Assembly: GCF_002260525.1 (NCBI RefSeq)
Contig: NZ_MRYI01000006.1
Location: 186,001-250,000, forward strand
Source of the DNA: Hahella sp. CCB-MM4
Lineage (GTDB): Bacteria; Pseudomonadota; Gammaproteobacteria; Pseudomonadales; Oleiphilaceae
DNA length: 64,000 nucleotides
Reading direction: 5' to 3'
Shown here: one piece after another, positions 38,585 through 47,979 of the stretch
Layout: each line of letters begins with the position of its first letter
How positions within the stretch are numbered: the first letter of the stretch is position 1
Notes under the pieces: generated by a model
The model's input: only the letters and a program-made list of their open reading frames with translations
Database searches by the model: none
Told to the model about the DNA's origin: nothing
Position numbers and translations under genes: made by a program

Positions 38585-39097
38585 GTGCTTACGGTGACCC
38601 AACTGGCCAACAAGTACCGGATATCTCGCGCCACAGTGCTCTACTACGAACGTGCCGGCCTTCTGAAGCCCACAGTCCGGTCAGATAACGGGTATCGCTG
38701 GTATGGTAAAAAGGAAGCTGAAAGGCTGGAAAGCATTCTCGCTTACCGCTCTTACGGTGTCCCTGTGGCACAGATTCAGGCACTTCTGGATCGGGAAGGC
38801 TCCAGAGCCCAGGAGGATATTCTGCGGGATCAGTTCAATCACCTTGAGGCCGAAATCAGGAAGCTGCGTCAGCAGCAAAAAGCCATTGTTGCCCTGTTAC
38901 AGCAGCCGGACCTAATGGGAAAGCCCTCGGTGACTAAACAGCGCTGGGTGGAAATCATGCAGGCAGCCGGCTTTGATGAAGAGGATATGATTCAGTGGCA
39001 CAGGCAATTCGAAAAGATGGAACCGGAAGAGCATCAAAAGTTTCTGGAGTCTCTGGGAATAGATACAGATGAAATCAGGCGGATACGTAACTTTTGA
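38585..39097 (+). CDS. MerR-family transcriptional regulator
   Basis: A 170-residue regulator. The winged helix VTQLANKYRISRATVLYYERAGLLKP is at the N-terminus, followed by a coiled coil (LEAEIRKLRQQQKAIVALL) and a C-terminal region WHRQFEKMEPEEHQKFLESLGID. No metal-binding cysteines are present, so it is not a metal sensor of the MerR/CueR sort. The frame opens at 38453, but GTG 38585 with GAGGAAG upstream gives the normal start. Confidence 0.85.
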   Translation: MLTVTQLANKYRISRATVLYYERAGLLKPTVRSDNGYRWYGKKEAERLESILAYRSYGVPVAQIQALLDREGSRAQEDILRDQFNHLEAEIRKLRQQQKAIVALLQQPDLMGKPSVTKQRWVEIMQAAGFDEEDMIQWHRQFEKMEPEEHQKFLESLGIDTDEIRRIRNF

Positions 39098-39109
39098 TTT
39101 ATAGCTTGT

Positions 39110-39304
39110 TCAAATATTGTTCCGACGGATCATTTCAGGATAGTAACGATCAATTATTTCTTCACCGGAGGGTAAACGAGTGTCGAGAGCCTTTTCATAA
39201 TCCTGCAACTCGACAATGCACGCTTTTAGTCCCTCAATATCCTTTTGTTCATCGAACCTTCTAATGTCCATGGACTCACGACTCTCCATTTGGAAGTTTT
39301 CCAA
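39110..39304 (-). pseudogene. GNAT acetyltransferase N-terminal fragment
   Basis: A 64-residue frame whose sequence MDIRRFDEQKDIEGLKACIVELQDYE...LPSGEEIIDRYYPEMIRR is that of the first third of a GNAT acetyltransferase. The acetyl-CoA loop and the rest are absent: the frame stops 12 bp before the end of the converging MerR gene, leaving no room for the remainder. Likely the remnant of a deletion or rearrangement at this junction. Confidence 0.6.
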
Positions 39305-39422
39305 GATGTAAAAATTTCACAATTTTGAAGTAGTAAATTTTACAGCATGCCTTCAGCTTCCGCGTGATGATAGCCAACAGAAGCACAGCCACTAACAACC
39401 ACTAGGGCCAGGAGAATCCCCC

Positions 39423-39800
39423 ATGAAAGTCTGCATTGATACTCCACTGACGCTGATTGCCATGGCGTTAGCCATTTTTACCAGCATCACGTTGAGTAGC
39501 CGACACGCAATGGAACATGGCCACAATGAGATTTTCAAACAGACAAAGGCAGCCTTATCATACAACGATTCCCATACAGTCAGTGGCTACAACTCAGGCA
39601 GAAACGATTCGTCAGATAAAAGCTATCAATCAAATAGGGAAAGCTTGTCAGACAAAGACTACCGACCAGGCAGAGCTTCCCGACTGGGATCAACACAGAC
39701 AACGAGCGACCTGGAATCACTGAGATTCTCAAATATTGGTAACTACAACCTGTCCGTCAGCCAACAAAGATTACTGGAACTGTGGGGGCTGACAGAATAA
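39423..39800 (+). CDS. Hypothetical exported protein
   Basis: A 125-residue protein with an N-terminal hydrophobic segment (LTLIAMALAIFTSITLSS) as signal or anchor. The remainder is highly polar, rich in Ser, Asp, Asn and Arg and probably disordered, with a short C-terminal helix (SVSQQRLLELWGL). AGGAG precedes the ATG. It converges on the CRP-like gene with 20 bp between the ends. No family recognised. Confidence 0.5.
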   Translation: MKVCIDTPLTLIAMALAIFTSITLSSRHAMEHGHNEIFKQTKAALSYNDSHTVSGYNSGRNDSSDKSYQSNRESLSDKDYRPGRASRLGSTQTTSDLESLRFSNIGNYNLSVSQQRLLELWGLTE

Positions 39801-39820
39801 TCCGGCGGAGCAGTCAGGAA

Positions 39821-40471
39821 TCAATAATGCGCAGGCAACTCATCATTGATGACAATTCTCTTTTTCTCCATACGGATATAACCCCCTACCACCAAATCTT
39901 TCATGATACGAGAAACCATTTCCCGGCTCGCCCCTACCCGATTGGCAATATCCTGCTGGGTCAAGGGGATTTCAGTCACCAGTTGATCTCCCTTCTTTTC
40001 CGAAAGCTGCAGCAAGGTATTGGCGACTCGTCCATAGACATCCATCAATGCCAGATTCTTTACGCTGGAAGTTAATGAGCGAACTCTCTGTGAAAGATAG
40101 CGCACCAGGTTATAGGCGAGTTCAGGATTATGTCGAAAGGCCTCGATAAGCGCATGTCTGCTCAAAATGAGGCAGCGACAGGGTTCCGTCGTCACCACCG
40201 AGGCAGAACGCTCTTGCTCATCGAACAATGCCAACTCACCAAAATGATCTCCGGCTTTCAGATCATTTAATGTGACTTCTTTTCCGTTTTCATCACTACA
40301 GAAAACCCGAACTCGCCCGGACACGATGATATAGAGGGAATCACTCTGGTCTCCTTCGGTAATCACAATGGCATTCTTTTGAAAACTGCGGAAAACTGCG
40401 TGCTTCTCCATTTGCTGGAGTTGTTCAGGTGCAAACCCGGAAAACAGCGGTATATTGGCCAGGTAGCTCAT
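39821..40471 (-). CDS. CRP-like cyclic-nucleotide-binding regulator
   Basis: A 216-residue CRP/FNR-family regulator. The cNMP-binding domain retains the phosphate cassette FGELALFDEQERSASV, with the Glu, Arg and Ser that hold cAMP in E. coli CRP. The recognition helix GASREMVSRIMKDL has the R-E-x-x-S-R pattern of CRP-type site readers. No N-terminal Fe-S cysteines, so it is not an oxygen-sensing FNR. GGAGAG sets ATG 40471 over the frame start at 40507. It diverges from the CHASE2 adenylate cyclase gene with 163 bp between, suggesting a shared circuit. Confidence 0.88.
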   Translation of the reverse strand: MSYLANIPLFSGFAPEQLQQMEKHAVFRSFQKNAIVITEGDQSDSLYIIVSGRVRVFCSDENGKEVTLNDLKAGDHFGELALFDEQERSASVVTTEPCRCLILSRHALIEAFRHNPELAYNLVRYLSQRVRSLTSSVKNLALMDVYGRVANTLLQLSEKKGDQLVTEIPLTQQDIANRVGASREMVSRIMKDLVVGGYIRMEKKRIVINDELPAHY

Positions 40472-40634
40472 AGCGGTACTCTCCAATGTCTTTTGGTGAA
40501 CCGGCACAATCCAATCCGGCTCTCTTTTTATTGTTAACTTCGTACTGCATCAATGTATTGTTCACATACATCATCGGATTCTATAGTGAATTATATGGTA
40601 TGCCTCATTTAAAAAATTTTCTGTAGAAATTTTT

Positions 40635-42668
40635 ATGGACAGAGCTGCATTGCGCTATTGGAAATACTGGCCGCTACCTCTTGTACTGATGTTTATTTTT
40701 TCCGGCTGGATGATTTCGCCCTGGGGACAATCCGTCGAAGAAGGATTCGGATTGGATACCCTGTTCCTTATCCGCGGTCCGCAGCCTCCCCCTAAAGACG
40801 TGGTCACCGTCACCATCACGGAAAAAACCTCCGACGCCTTAAAACTTCCCCGGCATCTGACTTCCTGGCCCCGTTCCGTCTACGCAGAGGCAATTCAGAC
40901 ATTGGATTCCCTTTCTACAAAACAGATAGTGTTTGATATCTACTTCAAGGATCCGGGAACCCCTGAAGCCGACATGCAATTTGCCCGAGCATTACAGAAC
41001 AACGGCAAATCCCTGCTGTTTGCTTACAGTGAACGACTGATTACCGAGTTAAACAGACAGCATATCCAACAAGACCATATCATCGAGCCGCTGACGATTT
41101 TTGCGGAGTCCGCACGGGGCACGGCTCCCTTCCTGCTGCCGAAAGTATCATCCAAAGTCACACGCTACTGGCTTAGATGGGAAGCGCCTTCTACACGACT
41201 AACCCTCCCCGCAGTCGCCTACCTGCAAGCATCCACTGACAAAGTCAGGGCCAGAAATTATCTTGACCGGTTGGAGGATACCCAGATCTACAATTACTAT
41301 GGCCCGCCCCGCTCCATCCCCAGTATCGCCCTTGAAGATCTTCTAGCCCGGCCGGAAAGTTACGCGTCCCTTATCAAAGACTCCGTAGTCTTTATTGGGT
41401 ATTCAGCCAACTATCAACCCGACCAGAAAGATGGCTTCTATACCCCTTTCACCTCTAACACCGGGTTAGACATCAGTGGCGTTGAGCTGGCTGCCACGGC
41501 CTTTGCCAATCTCACCGAAGGTGCCAACCTTCGGTACAATCTTTTTCTCTGGGTTTGTGTGCTTGTCATGTATGGCTTAGCAGTATTTGCAGCGGGAATC
41601 ACGCTATCCCCTGCCCGGGGATTGACGGTCATCTGTCTGCTCGCTGTCGTCTATGGCGGGATAAGCGAAAGTCTGTTTGCCAGATTTCATTATTGGCTCC
41701 CCTGGGTAACGCCGCTATTGATGGTGACACCGACGGCGGCACTATACGGTTTCTGGCACCGATGGCGGCTTGCCACAGGCCAAAGACAGCGGCTGGAGAC
41801 TATATTCGGCCGTTATCTGCCGACAAAAGAAATTCATCGTCTGGCAGCCCACCCAGCCCAACTTCCAGAGCAGGAATCGATGTTTGGGGTATGCCTAGTC
41901 ACTGATGCTGCAGGATATACCACTGTGGCGGAAAGACTGGAACCTGAACAGCTCAGTGTTCTACTTGAGCAATACTACGAGGCGATTATCACTCCCATCC
42001 GGCAGCATGGCGGGGTTATCTCAGATGTCACCGGAGATGGTGTGATCGCACTGTGGCCGCACATTCCACCTGATAATATCTGGAACACCCTTAGGCCGGT
42101 AATCGATGAGCTTCAGGTATCTATCGCTCAATTCAATCGGCATCACCCCCAGACAGCCCTACCCACAAGAATAGGTATTCACGCAGGCAATGTGGTAATG
42201 GGCCATTTTGGTGCTTCTGATCATTTTGAATACCGGGCCATCGGAGATATCGTCAACACGACATCCCGTATTGAAAACGCCAATAAGCCTCTGGGACAGA
42301 TGCTTCTGATCAGCGAAGCCTGTGTTGCGCCGGCGGGACCTGATGATGAATTATCAGAAGAACTGAGGCTGCTGGGTCATTTCGTGTTGCCGGGCAAGCA
42401 GCAACCACTGACTCTATATACCTTGATGCAGCCCCCTTGGGACAGACAGAAAGAGCGTGAATTTCGACATGCCCTGACCCAATTTCGCCATGGAGATTTC
42501 TCCCAGGCAATCAATACATTTACCCAACTGCACACCCTCACCCAGGATGCCGCCTGTAACTTCTACCGTCATAAATGCGATATAGACTCACCCTTCATAC
42601 TTTCCCAAACAGCCCACGACCATGTGATATCCCTGACCAAGGAAATGAGCGCAACACCCTGTAATTGA
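40635..42668 (+). CDS. CHASE2-domain adenylate/guanylate cyclase
   Basis: A 677-residue inner-membrane protein. An N-terminal helix leads to a periplasmic CHASE2 sensor (about residues 35-290), then three helices (about 300-375) and a class III cyclase domain. Metal-binding Asp residues lie in VCLVTDAAGYTT and in DVTGDGVIALW; the transition-state Asn and Arg are in IGDIVNTTSRIE. The Lys usually found four residues before GD is Asp here. It makes a cyclic nucleotide in response to a periplasmic signal. It lies between a CRP-like gene and a FecR-TPR barrel gene. No clear ribosome site precedes ATG 40635. Confidence 0.9.
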   Translation: MDRAALRYWKYWPLPLVLMFIFSGWMISPWGQSVEEGFGLDTLFLIRGPQPPPKDVVTVTITEKTSDALKLPRHLTSWPRSVYAEAIQTLDSLSTKQIVFDIYFKDPGTPEADMQFARALQNNGKSLLFAYSERLITELNRQHIQQDHIIEPLTIFAESARGTAPFLLPKVSSKVTRYWLRWEAPSTRLTLPAVAYLQASTDKVRARNYLDRLEDTQIYNYYGPPRSIPSIALEDLLARPESYASLIKDSVVFIGYSANYQPDQKDGFYTPFTSNTGLDISGVELAATAFANLTEGANLRYNLFLWVCVLVMYGLAVFAAGITLSPARGLTVICLLAVVYGGISESLFARFHYWLPWVTPLLMVTPTAALYGFWHRWRLATGQRQRLETIFGRYLPTKEIHRLAAHPAQLPEQESMFGVCLVTDAAGYTTVAERLEPEQLSVLLEQYYEAIITPIRQHGGVISDVTGDGVIALWPHIPPDNIWNTLRPVIDELQVSIAQFNRHHPQTALPTRIGIHAGNVVMGHFGASDHFEYRAIGDIVNTTSRIENANKPLGQMLLISEACVAPAGPDDELSEELRLLGHFVLPGKQQPLTLYTLMQPPWDRQKEREFRHALTQFRHGDFSQAINTFTQLHTLTQDAACNFYRHKCDIDSPFILSQTAHDHVISLTKEMSATPCN

Positions 42669-43062
42669 ACTGGATTTATTTCCCAAATGCGCCCACAATG
42701 CAGAGATAACTATCACTCTCATCGTTCATTCAACGATGCAAACGAACAGGCAATGGAAGCCAGCCTCAATTAATGGTTTCTGCCGGTTTTATGGTGTTCT
42801 GATGACGTCCAGATTGCTCTGTTAACGTCCAGGCCATTGAGTAAAAAGTAGGTTAGAGCCAAAGAGTAGGAATAGGAAAGAGAAACGCTAGGTATGGCGG
42901 ATATTGGACGGAGAAGGAGTCACGGCTGACTCACATCCGGCAGTAAGATTGTCCTCACGCAGTTATCAGCCTGAAATAATAACAAAGCTGTAAAGCAGAT
43001 ACCGTTGTGCAACCTCGATATGAGCATTGTCCAACGGCATTCAATTTGTTCAGGAGTGCTCA
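42669..43062. other. 394-bp gap between cyclase and FecR genes
   Basis: No gene supported on either strand. The only structure noticed is a short repeated GACGTCCAG/AACGTCCAG at about 42803 and 42824. It probably holds the promoter of the FecR gene; I could not pick a convincing -35/-10 pair. Confidence 0.5.
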
Positions 43063-46000
43063 GTGGGCGTTCTTCTGCGTGACCATTTGCTGTTCCGCAA
43101 GAGGTCATCCCGGAGTTTTACCGGGGTTGTATTTTGGGGATTTCTTTTTTTATTGCCTGGGCCTGCCTTTGCCTCACCTCCCTGTAGCCAGTGGATGGGA
43201 AAGGTCATCGCGGTCGACGGCACTCTCGAATTGTCTCATCCGAACCAATCCTGGAGCAGGCTACAGGCAGGACAATATGTCTGTCCCGGAGACGTACTTC
43301 GCACCGGTATCAACAGCCGCGCTTCCATCTACCTGAGCAACAACACTTACATGCGGCTTAATCAGGTCACGCTGGTCCACTTTCCTGACAGCCCGAAAAA
43401 TGAGAGCTTCTGGATCCAGCTGCAATCGGGAATAGCTCATTTCCTCAGTCGTATTACCCATCGCTTTGAAGTAGAGACTCCTTACGTTAACGCCATGGTA
43501 GAGGGCACCGAGTTTGTGGTGAGCGCCTCTCAGCAAGGCTCTGTAACAGTCATTGAAGGGCGGCTTCTCACGTCTGCCGGCTCCAGGCAGTTATCTATCG
43601 GCCAGGGAGAAATGGCCCAGATATCTCCCTCAGACAAATCACTGCAAGCGATCAGGATAGATTCCACACAAAGTGTGGACTGGGCCGTCTATTTCCCCCC
43701 GCTCATTACACTGGAGGAACTGATTTCGAAGTCTTCTGACGACAGAGAGCAATCCATCCTGAGGCAGTCCTACGATCTGATTAACAGCCGGGAGACTGAT
43801 GCAGCGCTCAGCCTACTGGAAGCACAACCCGATCAATCTCCAGCTATCCGTCTGACCCGTGCGGCAATTCAATTATCCCTGGGTCAGTCAGAGGAAGCCG
43901 AATCTTCTCTTATTGCTTTACAGAACGACCCGGAACTGGCTCCGCAGGCTTTGTCATTACAGGCGATACTAGAAGTGATTCGCAGTCAGCCGGATGCGGC
44001 TTTAGATGCTGCCCGGAGTGCCTCTCGCCTGGCACCCGAGAGCGCCGCGGCTCACCTGGCGATGTCTTATGCCTGGCAGGCGAAACTGCAACTCGAAAAC
44101 GCCACAACCAGCGCAGAACAGGCAACGGTCATGGCTCCAGACAATATATTGGGATGGACCAGGCTGGCAGAGTTATATCTCTCTTCAGCGTCCTATGGCA
44201 AAGCAAGACATGCTACCGAACAGGCACAGGCGCTGGCACCTCATCATCCATTGGTGTTGACCATGGCAGGCTACGTTGCTTTGTTTGACCTCGATTTAAG
44301 TCAATCAAAACAGCTATTCCAGCAAGCTTTGGAGAAAGACCCCGGCAATCCCTCAACCTGGCTGGGATTGGGCCTCGCATTGCTAAGATCGGGAGACACG
44401 GAACAGGGCCGCCATCACCTTGAGATTGCCGTCAGCCTCTCCCCCAATCAAAGTCTGTTACGCAGTTACCTTGGCAGATCTTACTTCGAAGAAAAACGCG
44501 GAAGTGATGCAGAAGAACAATGGCAATTGGCAGAAAAGTTCGACCCGAACGATCCCACTCCGATGTTTTATCTGGGGATACATAAGTTGTTCAATAACGA
44601 TCCTGTTGGTGCAATAGAAGACCTGCAGCATTCAAAAAGTCTCAACGAACACCGCGCAATTTATCGCTCCGACGGCTTGTTGCAAAGTGATGCAGCCAGT
44701 CGTAGTGCCGCCCTCGCCCGTGCCTATGATGAGGTTGGGTACGATCAGGCGGTGCTTTTAGAGGGCTGGAAAGCACTCCGGCAGGATCCGGCCAGCCCTG
44801 ACGGCCACCGCCTGTTGGCAGATCGCTATGCAACTCTACCCAACCATGAAGCGGCACGTGCTTCCGAACTTCTCCAGGCACAATTATGGCAACCGCTGTC
44901 GGTCTATCCATTTCAACCCCAACTCAGCGAAACCGGGTTGTCCGTCATTGAAGGATTGGGTCCATCCCTTCCGGGACACAATGAATATCACTCTCTGTTT
45001 TCCCAAAACGGACTATACGCTTGGGTAAACGGCATTGCCGGAAGCGACGACACCTGGGGTAACGATGCTGTAATTTCAGCACTGGAAGGCCCGCTGGCCA
45101 TCAGCTTAGGTCAATACCACTATCAGACAGACGGGTTCAGGGGCCAGGACACAGAACAGGAGCAGGACATCTACAATGGGCTGCTGCAATGGCAGGTTTT
45201 GCCTTCGACCAGCATTCAGCTGGAAGCAAGAAAGCTCGATTCCGAGGACCAGATTTACACGCTGAAATCCATTGCGCCGGATGCCGATATCAAGCCCAGG
45301 GAAATCAACGAGGAAACTTACCGGCTTGGATTCAGAAGCCGACTCAATCAACAACATAGCATCATATTTTCCGCAATTAGCCAGAACCGGGATGATAACC
45401 AGTCTGCCAGCAGTACGGTAACCAACCGGACCCAAAAAACCATTGAAGTGCAACACCTATACAATCAAGAAGATTTTTACCTGCAAACCGGATTGGGTAA
45501 TTCTGAAATCGAGGGCGATGCCAAAATTGGAAATCCGGGAGATTATTTCCAGCTCGAAGAGACGGAGGATCTCACACACAAACACTTCTATACCTACCTG
45601 GGTTATCGGTTTTCTGAACAATTATTTCTGTTATTGGGAGCGGCCTACGACAACCAGGAAACCACACCACAACAGACGATAAAGTTTTACGATATCCCCT
45701 TACCCACCGAGAATGCCCCAGATAAACTATCTGAATGGTCGCCCAAATTTGGCTTGGAGTATTCCCCGGTAAATGAGATCACCATGCGTCTGGCAGCCTT
45801 TAAAACGATCAAAAGGGATATTGCTGCTGACCAAACGATCGAGCCGGTGCAAGTGGTCGGGTTCAATCAGGTTTACGATGACATTAACAGTGCAGAAGTA
45901 AAAGTGTATGCGGTGGGATTGGATTATGTCCCCGACTCCGGAAATCACCTGGGGCTGGAATCCATCTTCCGAAAAGTCAACACCCCTATAGAAGCCTTCC

Positions 46001-46467
46001 AGGAAGAGCCGGATCAGAACCAAAGGGAATTCAACTACCACCGAATATACTTTTATCACAGTTTTTCTGATCGGATGACCATGGATCTGGGCCACGAGTT
46101 CGAAGATATCGATCTGGTCGACAAACAGTTCACTGCCAATGGAAATATTTACCGGACCAAGACATTCATCACCCCGGTAGGAGTCAACTACTACCTACAT
46201 CAAACCCTGTACGGCCGAATTGAATCCATCTATGCCGACCAGACGGTCGACGCATCATTTTTCTCTGATGATCAACGAGAGTTCAGGGAGCATCTGTGGA
46301 ATCTGAATTTACAGATCGGATTCAGATTTCCAAAGCGGCTTGGAGAATTGCAGCTGGGCATCAACAATTTGACTGATGAGGATAATGAAATCATCAACAG
46401 TGAATTGGACTACCCACGCTTCTACCCCAAAAGGTTCCTCTACAGCCGTATTCAGTTGTCGTTCTAA
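43063..46467 (+). CDS. FecR-TPR-outer-membrane beta-barrel protein
   Basis: An 1134-residue envelope protein. A signal peptide ends near PGPAFA. A FecR-like beta domain follows (GDVLRTGINSRASIYLSNNTYMRL...GTEFVVSASQQGSVTVIEG). About ten TPR units span residues 230-590 (for example ALDAARSASRLAPESAAAHLAMSYAW in part). The last 450 residues are amphipathic strands of an outer-membrane barrel ending in YSRIQLSF, whose terminal Phe is a BAM recognition signal. The frame opens at TTG 43027; GTG 43063 with AGGAG six bases before it is preferred. Likely senses or organises envelope components with the CHASE2 cyclase. Confidence 0.85.
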   Translation: MGVLLRDHLLFRKRSSRSFTGVVFWGFLFLLPGPAFASPPCSQWMGKVIAVDGTLELSHPNQSWSRLQAGQYVCPGDVLRTGINSRASIYLSNNTYMRLNQVTLVHFPDSPKNESFWIQLQSGIAHFLSRITHRFEVETPYVNAMVEGTEFVVSASQQGSVTVIEGRLLTSAGSRQLSIGQGEMAQISPSDKSLQAIRIDSTQSVDWAVYFPPLITLEELISKSSDDREQSILRQSYDLINSRETDAALSLLEAQPDQSPAIRLTRAAIQLSLGQSEEAESSLIALQNDPELAPQALSLQAILEVIRSQPDAALDAARSASRLAPESAAAHLAMSYAWQAKLQLENATTSAEQATVMAPDNILGWTRLAELYLSSASYGKARHATEQAQALAPHHPLVLTMAGYVALFDLDLSQSKQLFQQALEKDPGNPSTWLGLGLALLRSGDTEQGRHHLEIAVSLSPNQSLLRSYLGRSYFEEKRGSDAEEQWQLAEKFDPNDPTPMFYLGIHKLFNNDPVGAIEDLQHSKSLNEHRAIYRSDGLLQSDAASRSAALARAYDEVGYDQAVLLEGWKALRQDPASPDGHRLLADRYATLPNHEAARASELLQAQLWQPLSVYPFQPQLSETGLSVIEGLGPSLPGHNEYHSLFSQNGLYAWVNGIAGSDDTWGNDAVISALEGPLAISLGQYHYQTDGFRGQDTEQEQDIYNGLLQWQVLPSTSIQLEARKLDSEDQIYTLKSIAPDADIKPREINEETYRLGFRSRLNQQHSIIFSAISQNRDDNQSASSTVTNRTQKTIEVQHLYNQEDFYLQTGLGNSEIEGDAKIGNPGDYFQLEETEDLTHKHFYTYLGYRFSEQLFLLLGAAYDNQETTPQQTIKFYDIPLPTENAPDKLSEWSPKFGLEYSPVNEITMRLAAFKTIKRDIAADQTIEPVQVVGFNQVYDDINSAEVKVYAVGLDYVPDSGNHLGLESIFRKVNTPIEAFQEEPDQNQREFNYHRIYFYHSFSDRMTMDLGHEFEDIDLVDKQFTANGNIYRTKTFITPVGVNYYLHQTLYGRIESIYADQTVDASFFSDDQREFREHLWNLNLQIGFRFPKRLGELQLGINNLTDEDNEIINSELDYPRFYPKRFLYSRIQLSF

Positions 46468-46496
46468 TACCACACACAGCCCTAGCAGGAGGCACC

Positions 46497-46886
46497 ATGA
46501 AATCAATAAAAATATTATGCTGTACGGCTCTGATATCAGTATCGCTGAGCGGATGTATGAACTATCACAACAAATACGGTCCGGGAGATCCCAACGACGA
46601 ATACTTCGGCCCTAACCATCCTGATACCGGTGAAACCCATTACAAACAATCCAAGGACCGGGTAGCACCATACCGGATCACCATGACCAGTGACGGGGAC
46701 ATCGTGGTGCTGGATGCACAAGGCAGAGAGATTCCGGCGAACGCCGATTATCCGGTTAAAGTGCGCGCCCACTATATTGAAGCTATCGAGACCGTGACCA
46801 TCGTCAGATACCGCGGATCACCTGAATACGACGTCGTGGAAGCCAACGGAAAGACCTACCATATTCCCGTTGCACATACTCACTAG
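46497..46886 (+). CDS. Small lipoprotein downstream of the FecR gene
   Basis: A 129-residue lipoprotein with the lipobox SLSGC (Cys at about 20) and a polar, proline-rich early mature region (GPGDPNDEYFGPNHPDTGE). The C-terminal half is a compact beta domain with a repeated valine pattern. AGGAGG precedes the ATG and it begins 29 bp after the barrel gene, so it is the third gene of this unit. No family recognised. Confidence 0.7.
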   Translation: MKSIKILCCTALISVSLSGCMNYHNKYGPGDPNDEYFGPNHPDTGETHYKQSKDRVAPYRITMTSDGDIVVLDAQGREIPANADYPVKVRAHYIEAIETVTIVRYRGSPEYDVVEANGKTYHIPVAHTH

Positions 46887-47012
46887 TTCAGGCGAGATAG
46901 CTGTTCAGACGAATAGAAGGTCAGACGAAACGGTGATTTAATCCAGATGATACAGCGACAATTGCGACCCGGGCCGGGAGTAGTTGTCGCCTCCTTCTGG
47001 ATCTGACAGAAG

Positions 47013-47708
47013 TTACCTGATAACCCCACGCAATATTGCCAGCCAACGCCACAGCTGGAGAACATTGACTAATGCCCCGGCAAAATAAGTCAGTGCAGCG
47101 GCAGTCAGAATCTGTTTCACAATCGGTTGGTGTTGAGGTGGCAGGTATTCACCCTGGAACAGAATCGGCATGGCCTTATTAAAGCTTGCATCCCACTCCA
47201 TGGGCAGGATGATCAGTTGCATTAGAGCAGATGCCAGCATAGCCAGCACTCCGGCCAGGGCCGTCAGCAGAGCAAGTTGCGGTATGTGAACAATGGCCAG
47301 CACCAAAGGCGACGCCATCAATATCACCGTGCCCAGTCTCTGCACCATGGAAGCCATCGGGGTGTAGTGTTCACGCAAATGGGTAATGGTTTCCTTACGT
47401 CCATACTGAATTGCATGACCTACCTCATGAGCCGCCACCGCAACAGCGGTGAGCGAACGGCCGTCATAGACTTCCGGACTTAACCGGACACATTTCTCAC
47501 CCGGCGAAAAATGATCATTGCCTGACTCGGTTCGCTCTACTTTGGTTTCCTCCAGCCCAAATCGCTTCAGTAAGTGGTCAGCCAGCTCGGCCCCCGTTCC
47601 GGGAATCGAGTCCAGATTGGCACTGTGCTTATTCAAAACATGCCTGACCCAGAGGCTGGGTCCTGCAATAATCAATAGCAATAAGATCAAAGCGATAAAA
47701 TAGATCAA
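47013..47708 (-). CDS. Zinc metallopeptidase, YugP family
   Basis: A 231-residue inner-membrane peptidase (PF04298 type). Zinc ligands sit in AHEVGHAIQYG (HExxH). An N-terminal helix (IALILLLLIIAGPSLWVRHVL), a pair of central helices and a C-terminal helix surround it. Members are of unknown physiological role. The start is TTG 47708 with AGGA seven bases upstream; this gives the family's usual N-terminus. Confidence 0.88.
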   Translation of the reverse strand: MIYFIALILLLLIIAGPSLWVRHVLNKHSANLDSIPGTGAELADHLLKRFGLEETKVERTESGNDHFSPGEKCVRLSPEVYDGRSLTAVAVAAHEVGHAIQYGRKETITHLREHYTPMASMVQRLGTVILMASPLVLAIVHIPQLALLTALAGVLAMLASALMQLIILPMEWDASFNKAMPILFQGEYLPPQHQPIVKQILTAAALTYFAGALVNVLQLWRWLAILRGVIR

Positions 47709-47979
47709 ACCAATTTCCTGATGTCAGTTCACAATTCTGCCGAGTATACCTTAACGGGTTTGCGCGACACATAGAGCTGACAGCTCTTCAAACATCAGCA
47801 CTACCGCCCGGATAAGCCAAACGACCTAGCCAGATCAGACCGACTCCCTACCTTTCCTACCGATATCCCGCAACAGCGGTTTCCATTACTCTGCGGACCA
47901 TTATCACAAAAACAGCTAACTCTATAATTTTAAAGACTTTTAGTAACACACTATCACCAATTCATCAGGAAAACTTGGA

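Noticed and set aside
39821-40471. CRP-like gene as the FNR/DNR regulator of the nir-nor island
   Set aside because: It lacks Fe-S cysteines, keeps cAMP-binding residues and has a CRP-type recognition helix, while the boxes at nir and nor are FNR-type.
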